Numbered from the stretch's first letter, positions 39,053 to 48,092 are shown. The stretch: 64,000 nucleotides of DNA from Sanyastnella coralliicola (GCF_030845195.1 NZ_CP132543.1:2559501-2623500); one strand, 5' to 3'. Notes: generated by a model from the letters alone, not told the origin. Numbers and translations are program-made.

Positions 39053-39942
39053 TAGCGGATGCTTACCTGCGTAGTTGAAGAGCTTCCATTTGCAGTGACA
39101 TTCAAAATGTAGTTGCCTGTCGCTAGCGCGGAAACGTTAATGCTAATCTGCGCTCCCGGAGCTAGATCTCCCTCCGAGGATTGGAGCACAACTTTACCTT
39201 TAAGATCAACAATTGACCACGTGAGGTCATTCGCCGCTTGGTCAAATTGTACGCGGAGTTCGTTGTCTGCCGGTAGCGGCCAGCAACGAATTTCAACATC
39301 TGGGATCTCTTGAACGGCAACAGCGCCTTCGCTCACGACGATGTTATCAATGGCCAATTCATTTCCTCCGTTCCCCGGTCCTGTTGGAAGGTCTGGGTTA
39401 TACGGCTGCGTGAAGTTTCTGAACGCGATGTATACCGTTTCATTCGCAAAGTCAGCCAACGACATTTGGTGGAAGGTTTCCTCAATCTCTTCACCTTCAT
39501 TACCCGTATCAAAGATGGGCGCCGCCAAGAAGAAATTTTCAATGGCTTGTCCGTCTGCTACCACAAACACCTGGTACTGATCACGGAAGTCACCAGAAGA
39601 GGTAATAGCCATACCCGTCCATGACAAATATGGATCAGAACCCAACTGAACTCCAGGAAGAATCATCCAATCATCCGACGGACCTTCATCACCTTCGTAC
39701 CATGATACAGAGAACGCAGCGTCAGAACCAGAACCACCACCGAATCCTTGCGCAGAGATATTGCGGACAGTCCATGCAGAATCTGCCATCGTCGCCAAGT
39801 CTGGATCATCAGGAGTTAATTCATCAAGGTTTACAAGAACCACTTCGGCAGGCATGCCGTTATCAAAGTATTCTTCAAAAATGATTTGAGCTGAGGCACC
39901 CACAGATAATAGCACCCCAAAAAGAGTATATACTAGTTTCAT
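39052..39942 (-). CDS. T9SS-sorted secreted protein with cleaved-adhesin/choice-of-anchor domain
   Basis: A 296-residue exported protein. After the signal peptide (cleavage near ASAQ) comes a jelly-roll domain of the cleaved adhesin or choice-of-anchor J type: IIFEEYFDNGMPAEV, then DDWMILPGVQLG, YLSWTGMA and VYIAFRN. A T9SS domain (CWPLPADNELRV to the end) follows. Such domains bind carbohydrate or anchor to the surface. It is the first gene of the operon with iaaA, coupled by TAATG. A 23-codon leader ORF lies 78 bases upstream. An exact copy of the iterated motif at 39121-39133 encodes SALA in the T9SS domain. Confidence 0.88.
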   Translation of the reverse strand: MKLVYTLFGVLLSVGASAQIIFEEYFDNGMPAEVVLVNLDELTPDDPDLATMADSAWTVRNISAQGFGGGSGSDAAFSVSWYEGDEGPSDDWMILPGVQLGSDPYLSWTGMAITSSGDFRDQYQVFVVADGQAIENFFLAAPIFDTGNEGEEIEETFHQMSLADFANETVYIAFRNFTQPYNPDLPTGPGNGGNELAIDNIVVSEGAVAVQEIPDVEIRCWPLPADNELRVQFDQAANDLTWSIVDLKGKVVLQSSEGDLAPGAQISINVSALATGNYILNVTANGSSSTTQVSIR

Positions 39943-40020
39943 ACAACAAGTTGTTTAGTTCGAATAAAAAGGAATAGAAGCCGCCAGAAAACAGCGGAGT
40001 ACAGAATCTCGATTGAGATC

Positions 40021-40092
40021 TCAACAGTCAAAGATCGGCTGCAAATTGCGCAGCGCAACCGGTTTACGGAATGTGACTTTGAAGTAGTACAT
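40021..40092 (-). CDS. Leader ORF upstream of the T9SS-iaaA operon (23 aa)
   Basis: ATG at 40092, stop at 40021. The peptide starts MYYFKVTFRKP and ends LQPIFDC, then TGAGATCT, exactly as in the ORF upstream of susC. Over the last 18 residues the two peptides share 11, and the shared block uses different synonymous codons. The -7 element TACATTTG ends three bases before the ATG, so the transcript starts with this ORF. Between its stop and the next gene is a C-rich/G-rich inverted stretch (CCGC and GCGG near 39981-39997) followed on the minus strand by a T-rich run, a possible attenuator. The role is inferred to be regulatory. Confidence 0.65.
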   Translation of the reverse strand: MYYFKVTFRKPVALRNLQPIFDC

Positions 40093-40095
40093 ACT

Positions 40096-40103
40096 CAAAT
40101 GTA
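40096..40103 (-). promoter_or_regulatory. -7 element of the T9SS-iaaA leader
   Basis: The minus strand reads TACATTTG, three bases from the leader ORF start codon. Confidence 0.55.
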
Positions 40104-40114
40104 GGGAAAATAAA

Positions 40115-40245
40115 GGACGGAACGTCGTAAGCCGTAGGCGGTAGGCAGTAAGCAGTGAGCGGAAACCGAACGGACGCCGGATGCCGGACGCCGGAGTATT
40201 AACAGCCGCCTTAAGCCTTAGGCCATAGGCCTTAAGCCACAAGCA
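40115..40245. repeat. Heptad repeat locus I
   Basis: Consecutive 7-base units: GTAAGCC, GTAGGCG, GTAGGCA, GTAAGCA, GTGAGCG (near 40128-40162), then GACGCCG-type units, then TTAAGCC/TTAGGCC/ATAGGCC units to 40240. Three unit families are joined in one array. Confidence 0.8.
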
Positions 40246-40390
40246 GAATTGTAGTCCACTCTCCTACAACCACTGCAAGACAATTCCCATACCTTAGAAT
40301 TGTAGGGAACGTTGTATTTCCGATGCAGCGAAGGATTAACCATCCTGACGTATTCTTACACTAGCTGAACGGAGCCTTTTAGGGCTCCGT
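40246..40390 (+). ncRNA. Candidate small RNA with orphan terminator
   Basis: No protein gene is seen on the plus strand here, yet a strong plus-strand terminator stands at 40369-40390. Upstream is GAATTGTAG repeated directly (40246-40254 and 40297-40305), with complementary CTACAA and ACAATTC between. A weak -7-like TACCTTAG lies at 40290-40297. A transcript from about 40305 to 40397 would contain a small hairpin (AGGAT/ATCCT near 40331-40347) and the terminator stem. It is not a tRNA and lacks the core of the bacterial SRP RNA as I know it. Confidence 0.35.
40369..40390 (+). terminator. Orphan plus-strand terminator
   Basis: An 8-base perfect stem (40369-40376 with 40383-40390), a 6-base loop and then TTATTTTT. 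No annotated plus-strand gene precedes it for over 2 kb. Confidence 0.8.
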
Positions 40391-40439
40391 TTATTTTTCA
40401 AAGGAGGATTGCGGAACGCGGTGGGCTGTAGGCGGTATG

Positions 40440-40514
40440 CGAAAAAAAACGGATGCCGGACGCCGGACGCCGGATATGGACGCCGGATATGGACGCCGGA
40501 TATGAACGCCGGAC
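40440..40514. repeat. Repeat locus J (GACGCCG heptads and a 13-base unit)
   Basis: GACGCCG heptads (40453-40472) pass into three copies of a 13-base unit, CCGGATATGGACG, which is close to two heptads minus one base. The array touches the stop codon of the next gene. Confidence 0.75.
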
Positions 40515-40942
40515 TATATCCTCACAAAACACTTCTTAAAGAACAACTCCCATGCTCCTGCTTTGGCTTCATCGCAAGCGATTTGGATTTGTTTTCCTGA
40601 AGCTAGATTTAGCGTAAACACACAAGGATGGCTGGTGCGGTTTTGAAGCTCTCTTCTCATGGAGAGAACCTCGTGGTCACCTAGCGGGATACCATATACT
40701 TCAAGGCGTATTTTGAAATAGAGGATAGCGCCTTGTTGCGTACGTTGGAGGTTGCAGTATTTGACGTTGCTGGTTTCTCCTAACATCTCAGACGCTTCTC
40801 CCGGAACATCAATTAAGACACCTCGTGGTGAGCCTGTTCCTCCTTGAGCGATGCCTTTGAAGAACGGGACTGGTCTTCCGGTGATCGCGTAGACTTCGTC
40901 CCAGCGATCAGGGTCATTATAGGTTAAGTTCCAGTACCTCAT
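40514..40942 (-). CDS. Unknown protein downstream of cryptochrome DASH
   Basis: A 142-residue protein starting MRYWNLTYNDPDRWDEVYA; the ATG at 40942 overlaps the cryptochrome gene by 26 bases, suggesting co-translation. No family is recognised. It has a mixed alpha/beta look with strands near the C-terminus (GAILYFKIRLEVYGIPLG, HPCVFTLNLASGKQIQIAC) and no signal peptide. The overlap with a photolyase-family gene suggests a role tied to light response or flavin chemistry, which is inference from position only. Confidence 0.55.
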   Translation of the reverse strand: MRYWNLTYNDPDRWDEVYAITGRPVPFFKGIAQGGTGSPRGVLIDVPGEASEMLGETSNVKYCNLQRTQQGAILYFKIRLEVYGIPLGDHEVLSMRRELQNRTSHPCVFTLNLASGKQIQIACDEAKAGAWELFFKKCFVRI

Positions 40943-42212
40943 TGCTCCAGCGTGATCTGTATTTCCCGTTTGTATCGTAGCGGTCTGCTTGTAGTTGGGT
41001 GTTGAACTTTCTGTTCGGACGAGGGTCATTGCCTACACCAGCAACGTAGATCCAATTTCCGTAGTTGCTACATGGGTCATAGTCGATGAGGAAGTGCTCG
41101 AAAAGACTTGCTCCAAGTCGCCAGTCTACACCCAAGTCATGAACCAGGTAACTAGCTACGTTTTGTCGGCCTCGGTTGCTCATGAAACCGGTTTTCGCTA
41201 GTTCTCTCATGTTCGCATTGACGAATTCATCTTGTGTTCTTCCTTCTGCCCATTGAGCCAATAATCTTTTGTCTTTGCGCCATTTTGGAGCTCGTCCTTT
41301 GATGCCTGCCTTCCAGAAAATGCGGTCGTCGTATTTCATCGCAACGAAGCGGAAGTAGTCTCTCCAGATCAGCTCGAAAATCAACCAATAAGTGCTTTCA
41401 TTACTTTCATACTGAGCCTCATACTTCTTGATCTCCCAGTAGATTTCACGAGGTGAGATACAACCATTCGCGAGCCACGGAGAAAACTTACTACTGTAAT
41501 CGGCGCCGATGAGTCCGTTGCGCGTTTTCTTGTAAACACTGAGTTTCTTCGTCTTCCAGAAGTAGTGATCCATGCGCGCTTTGGCCTCAGAAGCACCTCC
41601 CTTAAACTCTAATACCGCTCTCGGATCAAGTGATGGATCGGTTTGCCCGAAATCAGCCATGGTAGGCAACTCACAAGCATCCAGTCCTGAAGTATTCCAA
41701 GTCGTTGGAGCTGCTTTTAGCTCTCTCACCTTCGCATACTTCTCTACCTTCTTGCGAAATTGAGTAAAGATGTCTGGTAGGTCTTGAATGTCCATCGGGA
41801 TGTCTTCAGGATGGTAAAGGGTGAACCCCTCTTCCAAATGAAGCGTGAGCGATTCGGCGATAGCCTGTTCTAACTCAAATTCTTCTTGCGTATGCTCTTG
41901 CTGCCCGTAAACCGTTTTAGTCTGATGCTTTGAAGACAAATCTTTCAGCACCTTGACCGTGTCACCTTTGAACAGCTGCAACTCCACTCCCAATTTCCGG
42001 AGTTCTGTTTGAAGGTCTGCCACGCTCTCTAACAAGAACTTCGTGCGGAATGGTCCGGTCTTCACCAGTCCCCAGTTATCTTGATCCCACCACCAGTCAT
42101 CAAAGACGAATACCGGAATCACCTCCTCTGCCTCTCTCAATGCTCGATCCAATCCTGGGTTGTCATTCAGTCTTAGATCATTCCTAAACCAATAGATCGC
42201 TTTCTTAGCCAC
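40917..42212 (-). CDS. Cryptochrome DASH / photolyase family
   Basis: A 431-residue flavoprotein. The N-terminal Rossmann domain begins KKAIYWFRNDLRLNDNPGLD. The FAD-binding helical domain has the DASH-type sequence SSKFSPWLANGCISPREIYWE and, near the C-terminus, GVGNDPRPNRKFNTQLQADRYD. DASH proteins repair cyclobutane dimers in single-stranded DNA or act in blue-light sensing. It is one of three photolyase-family genes within 6 kb. The 3' end overlaps the next gene by 26 bases. Confidence 0.92.
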   Translation of the reverse strand: MAKKAIYWFRNDLRLNDNPGLDRALREAEEVIPVFVFDDWWWDQDNWGLVKTGPFRTKFLLESVADLQTELRKLGVELQLFKGDTVKVLKDLSSKHQTKTVYGQQEHTQEEFELEQAIAESLTLHLEEGFTLYHPEDIPMDIQDLPDIFTQFRKKVEKYAKVRELKAAPTTWNTSGLDACELPTMADFGQTDPSLDPRAVLEFKGGASEAKARMDHYFWKTKKLSVYKKTRNGLIGADYSSKFSPWLANGCISPREIYWEIKKYEAQYESNESTYWLIFELIWRDYFRFVAMKYDDRIFWKAGIKGRAPKWRKDKRLLAQWAEGRTQDEFVNANMRELAKTGFMSNRGRQNVASYLVHDLGVDWRLGASLFEHFLIDYDPCSNYGNWIYVAGVGNDPRPNRKFNTQLQADRYDTNGKYRSRWSNEVLELNL

Positions 42213-42284
42213 GGTTGCTGATTTGTGATTGGAACAGATGAAGTGGTTTTGTGTTCGAATTCCTTTCTTTTGGAGGGCTTAAGG

Positions 42285-42355
42285 GCGAAATGGCGAAATG
42301 GCGAATTAATCGAAAAACGATAATCGATAATCGATAACCGATAACCGATAACTGG
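42285..42355. repeat. Heptad repeat locus K (CGATAAT array)
   Basis: Two copies of GGCGAAAT (8 bases, an exception) followed by five regular heptads at 42318-42352: CGATAAT twice and CGATAAC three times. Confidence 0.8.
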
Positions 42356-42359
42356 TGAT

Positions 42360-43892
42360 TTACAGTGCTTCGATGTTGTTGAGGTAATCGTTGGCTTGGG
42401 AGAGAAGAGCGGCTTTATTCTCTGGCGCCATTTTATCCCAGGTGCGGTACATCATGCCGATGCGTGGGTTTCTGCCGAGCTTGTCGCGGTGGCGGTCGTA
42501 GAAGTTCCAGTAGAGGCTGTTGAATGGGCAGGCGCCTTCTCCGGATTTCTTTTTGTGGTCGTAGACGCAATTGTCGCAGTAGCTTGACATCTTCTTCATG
42601 TAGTTGGCTGAAGAGACGTAAGGCTTGGTGCCTACGATGCCACCATCTGCGAATTGGCTCATGCCTCGGGTGTTGGTGATTTCAACCCATTCGATCGCAT
42701 CGATATAGATTCCTAGGTACCATTGGTCTACTTCGTCTGGGTCAATTCCTGCGAGCAAGGCGAAGTTACCAGTGACCATCAAACGTTGGATATGATGGGC
42801 ATAGCTATATTCCAATGATTGCTTAATGGCATGACGAAGGCAGGCCATTTTCGTATTCCCGTCCCAGAACCAAGAGGGAAGCTTACGAGCGTGCTCAAAG
42901 AAGTTCAACGAAGCAAACTCGGGCATTTTCGCCCAGTAAATTCCGCGCATGTATTCTCTCCAACCTAGGATCTGACGAATGAAGCCTTCTACCTGCGCAA
43001 TAGAAGCGTGATAGGGATCTGCCTTCCATCGTTCTTCTACCGCTCGGATGACGGTCATCGGGTGAATGATCTTTGAATTGATTAGGAACGATAACCGAGA
43101 ATGATACAAGGACCAGTACTCGGGCGTCATGGCGTCTTGGAAATCTCCGAAATGAGGCATGCATTCATCTACGAAAAACGTGAGAAGCTCATTTCCTTCT
43201 TCTTCAGTTACTGGCCATAGGAAGCGCTTTTCATCAAGCGTACCAATCGTCTTCACTCCTGACTTGGTCAGCATTTCAACCACCGAAGTGACGTCTCGCT
43301 CAAACAGTTTCGGCTCGGGTGGACGATGACCTTTCGGCAGCTTTTTGCGGTTATTGGCGTCGTAGTTCCATTGTCCGGTGACTGGTTGATCGCCTTCCAT
43401 GAGCACTTGATGTTTCTTCCGCATCATACGATAGAAACTCTCCATCAGGTAGGTCTTCTTGCCTTGGAAGAACTCGCGTAACTCGAATCGAGATGTCAGA
43501 AAGTGTTCGGAGTCTACGTGCTCAACAACACCGTCGAACTGGTTATCCAACTCATCGAGTTGTTGATCAAGACGGTATTCATCTGGCCACTGATACTCTA
43601 TCCTAGAGGCTCCTACCGATTCCGCGCTAGCGAGAAGATTCTGATTCAAATTTTGCGTATTCCGCGCATCATCCAACTTCAGATAAATCACTTGATGCCC
43701 GGCAGCCTCAAGCTTCGCAGCAAATTCGCGCATCGCGAGAAAAAAGGCCACGACCTTTTGAATGTGATGCGGCGCGTAATCTGTTTCTTGGCGCATCTCA
43801 GCCATGAAATAATAAACGTGATCGTCAACACTATTGTACCAACTGTGCTGCAAATTGAGCTGATCACCAAGGATCAAACGGAGGGTCTTCAT
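42360..43892 (-). CDS. Iron-sulfur photolyase (bacterial (6-4)-type, PhrB-like)
   Basis: A 510-residue cryptochrome/photolyase-related protein that begins [19 protein letters not shown], typical of the FeS-BCP group. The iron-sulfur ligands are Cys in KMACLRHAI and the trio YCDNC...GEGACPFN near the C-terminus. Group members repair (6-4) photoproducts using light, FAD and a lumazine antenna. Its ATG overlaps the stop of the DUF2256 gene as ATGA. That pairing is frequent in marine bacteria. An exact copy of the iterated motif at 43620-43632 encodes ASAE. Confidence 0.92.
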   Translation of the reverse strand: MKTLRLILGDQLNLQHSWYNSVDDHVYYFMAEMRQETDYAPHHIQKVVAFFLAMREFAAKLEAAGHQVIYLKLDDARNTQNLNQNLLASAESVGASRIEYQWPDEYRLDQQLDELDNQFDGVVEHVDSEHFLTSRFELREFFQGKKTYLMESFYRMMRKKHQVLMEGDQPVTGQWNYDANNRKKLPKGHRPPEPKLFERDVTSVVEMLTKSGVKTIGTLDEKRFLWPVTEEEGNELLTFFVDECMPHFGDFQDAMTPEYWSLYHSRLSFLINSKIIHPMTVIRAVEERWKADPYHASIAQVEGFIRQILGWREYMRGIYWAKMPEFASLNFFEHARKLPSWFWDGNTKMACLRHAIKQSLEYSYAHHIQRLMVTGNFALLAGIDPDEVDQWYLGIYIDAIEWVEITNTRGMSQFADGGIVGTKPYVSSANYMKKMSSYCDNCVYDHKKKSGEGACPFNSLYWNFYDRHRDKLGRNPRIGMMYRTWDKMAPENKAALLSQANDYLNNIEAL

Positions 43893-44023
43893 GTGGTTTT
43901 ATTCCTTCGACAGCGCTCAGAACAGTACTTCACCTCATCCCAAACACGCTCCCATTTCTTGCGCCATGTGAAAGGCCGTCCACAAACAACGCACTCTTTA
44001 CTAGGTAAATGCTGCTTACGCAT
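43889..44023 (-). CDS. DUF2256 small zinc-finger-like protein
   Basis: A 44-residue protein starting [20 protein letters not shown]. The four cysteines at 11, 14, 34 and 38 (ECVVC and YCSERC) form a zinc-ribbon-like pattern. DUF2256 genes are commonly found next to photolyase-related genes; their function is not known to me. The stop codon overlaps the start of the FeS photolyase gene as ATGA, so the two are translated together. Confidence 0.9.
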   Translation of the reverse strand: MRKQHLPSKECVVCGRPFTWRKKWERVWDEVKYCSERCRRNKTT

Positions 44024-44074
44024 GCAGGAAGAACATTTTCAATCCCTCTATGTTCTCAATTTGACGGGTCGTCA

Positions 44075-44160
44075 AACTATAATCGATAATCGACAATCGA
44101 AAACGTTTGCTCTCGCAACGAACCACGAACTACGAACCACAAACTACAAACCACACAGCG
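44075..44160. repeat. Heptad repeat locus L (CGATAAT and CGAACCA arrays)
   Basis: CGATAAT, CGACAAT and CGAAAAC units near 44083-44105, then six perfect-length heptads at 44119-44160 (CGAACCA, CGAACTA, CGAACCA, CAAACTA, CAAACCA, CACAGCG). The array ends three bases before the next ATG. Confidence 0.8.
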
Positions 44161-44163
44161 TCC

Positions 44164-44454
44164 ATGAACAAACGCATTGACCGCACCCTATCTGAAGAAG
44201 ACATTGACCGCATTATTGAAATGGCATGGGAAGACCGTACCACCTTTGATGCGATTGAATTGCAATTTGGGTTGAAGGAAGCGGAGGTGATTAACCTGAT
44301 GCGTCGACAGCTCAAACCATCGAGTTGGAGGTTGTGGAGAGCACGTGTACAGGGGAGAAATACAAAGCACTCAAAGAAACGCACCTTCACAGAGGGACGA
44401 CACAAGTGTTCCCGTCAACGTCACATCTCAGGCAACAAAATCTCGAAACGCTAA
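44164..44454 (+). CDS. TIGR03643 family protein
   Basis: A 96-residue protein of the TIGR03643 family, whose members are usually next to cryptochrome or photolyase genes. The helical N-terminal region is TLSEEDIDRIIEMAWEDRT, then IELQFGLKEAEVINLMRRQL, which looks like a helix-turn-helix. A very basic tail follows (SKKRTFTEGRHKCSRQRH). A DNA-binding role is plausible but not shown. I start at the ATG at 44164; the upstream in-frame codons are heptad repeats. It is divergent from the DUF2256-photolyase pair. Confidence 0.85.
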   Translation: MNKRIDRTLSEEDIDRIIEMAWEDRTTFDAIELQFGLKEAEVINLMRRQLKPSSWRLWRARVQGRNTKHSKKRTFTEGRHKCSRQRHISGNKISKR

Positions 44455-44476
44455 GGGAAACGGCGCCAGTAAATAC

Positions 44477-44506
44477 TAACGCCTAAAGCCCATAGCCTAA
44501 CGCCTA
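44477..44506. repeat. Heptad repeat locus M (AAGCCTA family)
   Basis: Four heptads such as ACGCCTA, AAGCCCA and TAGCCTA fill the gap between two converging genes and reach the stop codon of the hydrolase. Confidence 0.7.
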
Positions 44507-45286
44507 CTCAGTCTTCAAAAAATCAATAGCAAGCTCATTAAATCGCTGATGCTGTTCAATGTTCACGATATGTCCGCACTCTTCTAGAATCTCGAGTGTG
44601 ACGTGCTGTTGAACACGATCGAATTTCTTAGCAGCTTTGATGAAGACATGGTCTTCTTCACCCATAACGACGAGTGACAGCTTGTCAACCGGACGATGAA
44701 AATACTCGCGAAGTGCGCGGAAGAAATGGCGGTAGAGACCAACCCACTTCAAATACTCTTTACGTGTTAAGCGCTTGAATTGACGCTGGAATACACGACG
44801 AGAGAACTGGTGGTTCTTCTTCGGCAACACGATGTATGCGAAGATGTTGTACAGCGTTCGGTAAGGAAGTAAGTAGTTCAAGAACTTCGCTGAGTGCACG
44901 AAGAAGTGCATTTTGAAAGTTGCCTTGAAGATACCTCCTGCCATGACCATGCGATCAATCAACTGTGGACGCAACACATCTAGTCGTTGCAAGATGACAC
45001 TACCGAGCGATAGCGAAACAAAGTGTGCCTTGTTGATCTCGTAGTGGTCAAGCACCGCGAGGATATCTTTTGTCACCACGTCGAAATCATAGTTCGCGTG
45101 CTCAGGATCGATGTTCTTGCTTCTTCCGTGATCACGCAAGTCAAGCAACATCAAGTTAAAGTGTGGACGAAACGCCTCTACTTGAAACTTCCATGTTTCG
45201 ATGGCTCCTCCCGCTCCGTGAATGAACACCACCCATTGGTGATCATCACTGATTTTCTCGATCTCGTGGTATAACAGTTTACTCAT
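44504..45286 (-). CDS. Alpha/beta hydrolase
   Basis: A 260-residue alpha/beta-fold hydrolase. It has the oxyanion loop [14 protein letters not shown] (19-32), the nucleophile elbow VSLSLGSV with Ser at its centre (first Gly replaced by Ser), an acid in GEEDHVF and the final His in [11 protein letters not shown]. It has no signal peptide. The substrate is unknown. It is the last gene of a five-gene unit and overlaps the photolyase gene by eight bases, so it may modify a flavin- or lipid-related metabolite of the same pathway; that is inference. Confidence 0.85.
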   Translation of the reverse strand: MSKLLYHEIEKISDDHQWVVFIHGAGGAIETWKFQVEAFRPHFNLMLLDLRDHGRSKNIDPEHANYDFDVVTKDILAVLDHYEINKAHFVSLSLGSVILQRLDVLRPQLIDRMVMAGGIFKATFKMHFFVHSAKFLNYLLPYRTLYNIFAYIVLPKKNHQFSRRVFQRQFKRLTRKEYLKWVGLYRHFFRALREYFHRPVDKLSLVVMGEEDHVFIKAAKKFDRVQQHVTLEILEECGHIVNIEQHQRFNELAIDFLKTE

Positions 45287-46742
45287 TTCTTCTTCCCGGT
45301 ATCGTATGGCGCCGCAGGATACGCCTACTTTCTTTAATTACCAACGGATCACGTCGGTGTTTCCAGATCTTTTCCCGTGCTTCCTTCGCTGCCTGCTCTA
45401 AATCAACGATCGGATGCGGGTAGTCCCGTCCGAGCTCAAAATTGATCAATGCCGCCTCTAAAGGCGGAATCTGCCAAGGTTCATGGATCTGATGATCGTT
45501 CAAGGTACTCAATTCCGGCACCCATTTGCGAATAAATACGCCATTTGGATCATGATCTTGTGATTGTTTCACGGGATTGTAGATCCGCACGGTGTTAATT
45601 CCAGTCACTCCGGCCTGCATTTGAAATTGAGGAAAATGAATGCCTGGCTCAAAATCTAAGAAGAGTTGAGCGAGGTAATCAGCACCTTGTTTCCAATGCT
45701 GCCATAAGTGTTGGGTGAGGAAAGAAACCAACATTGCACGCATCCGAAAGTTCACGTAGCCTGTTTCAATTAAGCAACGCATACACGCATCCACAAGCGG
45801 ATATCCCGTATTTCCTGTCTTCCAAGCGGTCAAGATTCGTTCGTCTTCTCCTCTATCGAGGGAATTATATCCACTGTTCACATTCACAAACTCCATGCGA
45901 TCTTCCATCTCGAACTTTTGTATGAAATGGCAGTGCCAGCGCAACCGTGAAGCGAAAGCAGAGATATTGCGCTTTTCTCCAATCTGTTCTTTGGCAAGTT
46001 GCGAGGCTTGATACGCTTGCCTGACACTCAAGTTTCCCCAAGCGATGTAGGGCGAGATGCGTGAACAACCACTTCTACTCGCTTCTGGCTTGGAAATGCT
46101 GCGAGCGTATTTTCGAATACGATCATTCAAGAAACTCTTCAAATAAGCATGCGCCTTCTGTTCACCTCCAGGTTGAAATTTCCCTTCAGGCTCGAATGGA
46201 TCGAGATGATGGGTCAATCGCTGAGAATCTTCCGTTGACAGCGCTGGGAGGAATGCTTCCCAGTTCGGATGTTCTTGGGGGAGCTTCATGAAATAGTACC
46301 AGTCTTTTCGCCAAGAATTGCGATTGGTAATACCTCGGTGTACACCATTCATCTGGAATTCCTGCCATCGAATATCATGCTGTGCGAAGTAACACTTCAT
46401 CATTAAATCGCGTGCGAAAGAGCCAAAAAGTCCGGTTTCTTGGTAGCTGTAGACAGCCTGAATATCAAACTGATGGCGAAGGATGTCGAAGCTTTCTTCT
46501 ACTTCTTCTTTTCTGATGACTATTTGTGTCGCTAGCGCGGAAAGCTGGGCATTCAGGTCATTCAATGACTCTTGGACAAAGCGCCAATGCCGGGAACTGT
46601 ATTGAGGAGCTTCCAACATGCTCGGCTCGAAGACATAGAGCATGATGAGAGGAAGTCCTGATCCTATGGCTTCCTTTAATGGAGCATGATCACGCAAACG
46701 AAGGTCGCGTTTGAACCAGACGACGTTAACCTTCGAAGACAT
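45279..46742 (-). CDS. Cryptochrome/photolyase family protein
   Basis: A 487-residue flavoprotein, the third photolyase-family gene in the island. The antenna domain begins [20 protein letters not shown]. The FAD domain includes [34 protein letters not shown] and, near the C-terminus, [17 protein letters not shown] [17 protein letters not shown]. This is the layout of the bacterial photolyases close to eukaryotic (6-4) or class III types; the exact lesion cannot be told by eye. It lies two bases from the flavin reductase stop. A copy of the iterated motif at 46530-46542 encodes SALA. Confidence 0.9.
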   Translation of the reverse strand: MSSKVNVVWFKRDLRLRDHAPLKEAIGSGLPLIMLYVFEPSMLEAPQYSSRHWRFVQESLNDLNAQLSALATQIVIRKEEVEESFDILRHQFDIQAVYSYQETGLFGSFARDLMMKCYFAQHDIRWQEFQMNGVHRGITNRNSWRKDWYYFMKLPQEHPNWEAFLPALSTEDSQRLTHHLDPFEPEGKFQPGGEQKAHAYLKSFLNDRIRKYARSISKPEASRSGCSRISPYIAWGNLSVRQAYQASQLAKEQIGEKRNISAFASRLRWHCHFIQKFEMEDRMEFVNVNSGYNSLDRGEDERILTAWKTGNTGYPLVDACMRCLIETGYVNFRMRAMLVSFLTQHLWQHWKQGADYLAQLFLDFEPGIHFPQFQMQAGVTGINTVRIYNPVKQSQDHDPNGVFIRKWVPELSTLNDHQIHEPWQIPPLEAALINFELGRDYPHPIVDLEQAAKEAREKIWKHRRDPLVIKESRRILRRHTIPGRRNE

Positions 46743-46744
46743 GA

Positions 46745-47398
46745 CTAGAATCCTTGCATCACCTCTTGGAGGCGAACGATCTCTTTATCAGGCTTAGCGT
46801 AAGAAAGACGACCGAGATGGTTAGTTTGATGGTACCCATCCAATCCAGAGATGGCCACTGTACCGGCATCTTCGATATTCAAATATCCGTCTTCCGCGAT
46901 AGCGCTTTCAGGGAACTCAACCCATTTCAATTCGCCAACGAGAAAACGCGTTTGATTCTCTTCAATATCAATATCTCTGATCAGCTGAAGCCCCATGCGG
47001 ACCTTCGCTTCCTCCACTGCTGGAGCACGAAAATCCTTTCTCCATATTGGTGTCAACCCTACGGCATCGAATTCGCTTTCTTCTCGGTCATACCGTGCAC
47101 TCGTTTGATGCGCCTGTTCGGCGATGGCAACATTGATATGATTAATCGTGTAGCTTCCTGTCGCCAGAATGTTCTCATAGGTATGACGCGGAACCACTGG
47201 TGGACGCATCACCATCCCAAACAAGGGAGGATTAGAACCTAAATGCACGACAGAACTCACCACCGAAAGATTCGGCTGTCCTTTAATATCGCAGGTACCG
47301 ATAAGATTGGCACTTTTAAAACCGCTTAGGCTGTTGATTAATGCCGCTCTGAAACGTTTGTCTAGCGCATCAATATCTTCTCTCAACAATCGTTTCAT
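46745..47398 (-). CDS. Flavin reductase family protein
   Basis: A 217-residue protein of the flavin reductase/FMN-binding split-barrel family. It has the strand pattern [19 protein letters not shown] and [13 protein letters not shown] near residues 74-86. Members bind FMN or FAD and pass electrons from NAD(P)H to free flavin. Its place one or two bases from both a photolyase gene and an SDR gene suggests that it supplies reduced flavin to photolyases, an inference supported by frequent neighbourhood in this phylum. A copy of the iterated motif at 46892-46904 encodes AIAE. Confidence 0.88.
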   Translation of the reverse strand: MKRLLREDIDALDKRFRAALINSLSGFKSANLIGTCDIKGQPNLSVVSSVVHLGSNPPLFGMVMRPPVVPRHTYENILATGSYTINHINVAIAEQAHQTSARYDREESEFDAVGLTPIWRKDFRAPAVEEAKVRMGLQLIRDIDIEENQTRFLVGELKWVEFPESAIAEDGYLNIEDAGTVAISGLDGYHQTNHLGRLSYAKPDKEIVRLQEVMQGF

Positions 47399-47399
47399 C

Positions 47400-48092
47400 T
47401 CAGACTTTTAAAGTAGACAAGCCACCGTCAACACCTATGATTTGTCCTGTCATCCAAGACGATTCGTTACCGACCAAGAACGACGCTACACGGGCAACAT
47501 CTGCCGCTTCTCCAAAGCGTTTCATCGGGTGACGGTCTTTCGCTGATTCTTGCTTCTTCTCGTTATTCAACAAAGCTTCGGCCAGCGAAGTATCGGTCAA
47601 TGATGGTGCTACCGCATTCACACGAATCTTCGGTGCGAATTCAGCCGCTAAGCTTTTGGTGAGTCCTTCCACGGCAGCCTTAGCTCCACTGATTGAACTG
47701 TGGAAGGCCATTCCGTTCTTCACCGCTACAGTGCTAAAGAGCACAACAGCCGGATCATTTCCCTTTCGTAGAAGTCTGAAATTCTTCTGGATATTCTGAA
47801 AAGCACCGATATAATTCACCTGAAGATCATTCATGACGTCTTCAGGTTTCAACGAACTAAACGGCTTCAAATTGATCGTACCCGGACAGTAAACCAGACC
47901 ATCAAGCTGGTCTGTATGCTCAGACAGGTCGATTGGTTCAGCAACTACATCTTGCGTAATTGAGGTATAGTTTCCTCCCGCCGTAGCCCCTGTTCTCGAG
48001 ATTCCGATGACTTGGTGTCCTGCCGCTAGCAGCTGATCGCGCACTTCGGCTCCGATCCCTCTGCTATCTCCAATCACTGCAATCGTTTTCAA
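47400..48092 (-). CDS. Short-chain dehydrogenase/reductase
   Basis: A 230-residue SDR. The NAD(P)-binding motif is GDSRGIGAEV (8-17). The catalytic residues are Ser in HSSISGAKAAVEGL with the expected Lys, though the usual Tyr of YxxxK appears as Ser in SGAKA. That is unusual and may lower or change activity. The start is TTG at 48092, overlapping the DUF6435 stop as TTGA; no other start lies upstream in frame. It belongs to the five-gene unit that ends with the hydrolase. Its substrate is unknown. Confidence 0.85.
   Translation of the reverse strand: MKTIAVIGDSRGIGAEVRDQLLAAGHQVIGISRTGATAGGNYTSITQDVVAEPIDLSEHTDQLDGLVYCPGTINLKPFSSLKPEDVMNDLQVNYIGAFQNIQKNFRLLRKGNDPAVVLFSTVAVKNGMAFHSSISGAKAAVEGLTKSLAAEFAPKIRVNAVAPSLTDTSLAEALLNNEKKQESAKDRHPMKRFGEAADVARVASFLVGNESSWMTGQIIGVDGGLSTLKV

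Noticed and set aside
40246-40390. tRNA, SRP RNA or 6S RNA
   Set aside because: No cloverleaf, no SRP core sequence and no long 6S-like bulged rod could be drawn.
43503-44163. Plus-strand frame opposite the FeS photolyase leading into TIGR03643
   Set aside because: Opposite a clear coding gene and through heptad repeats; the family start is at 44164.
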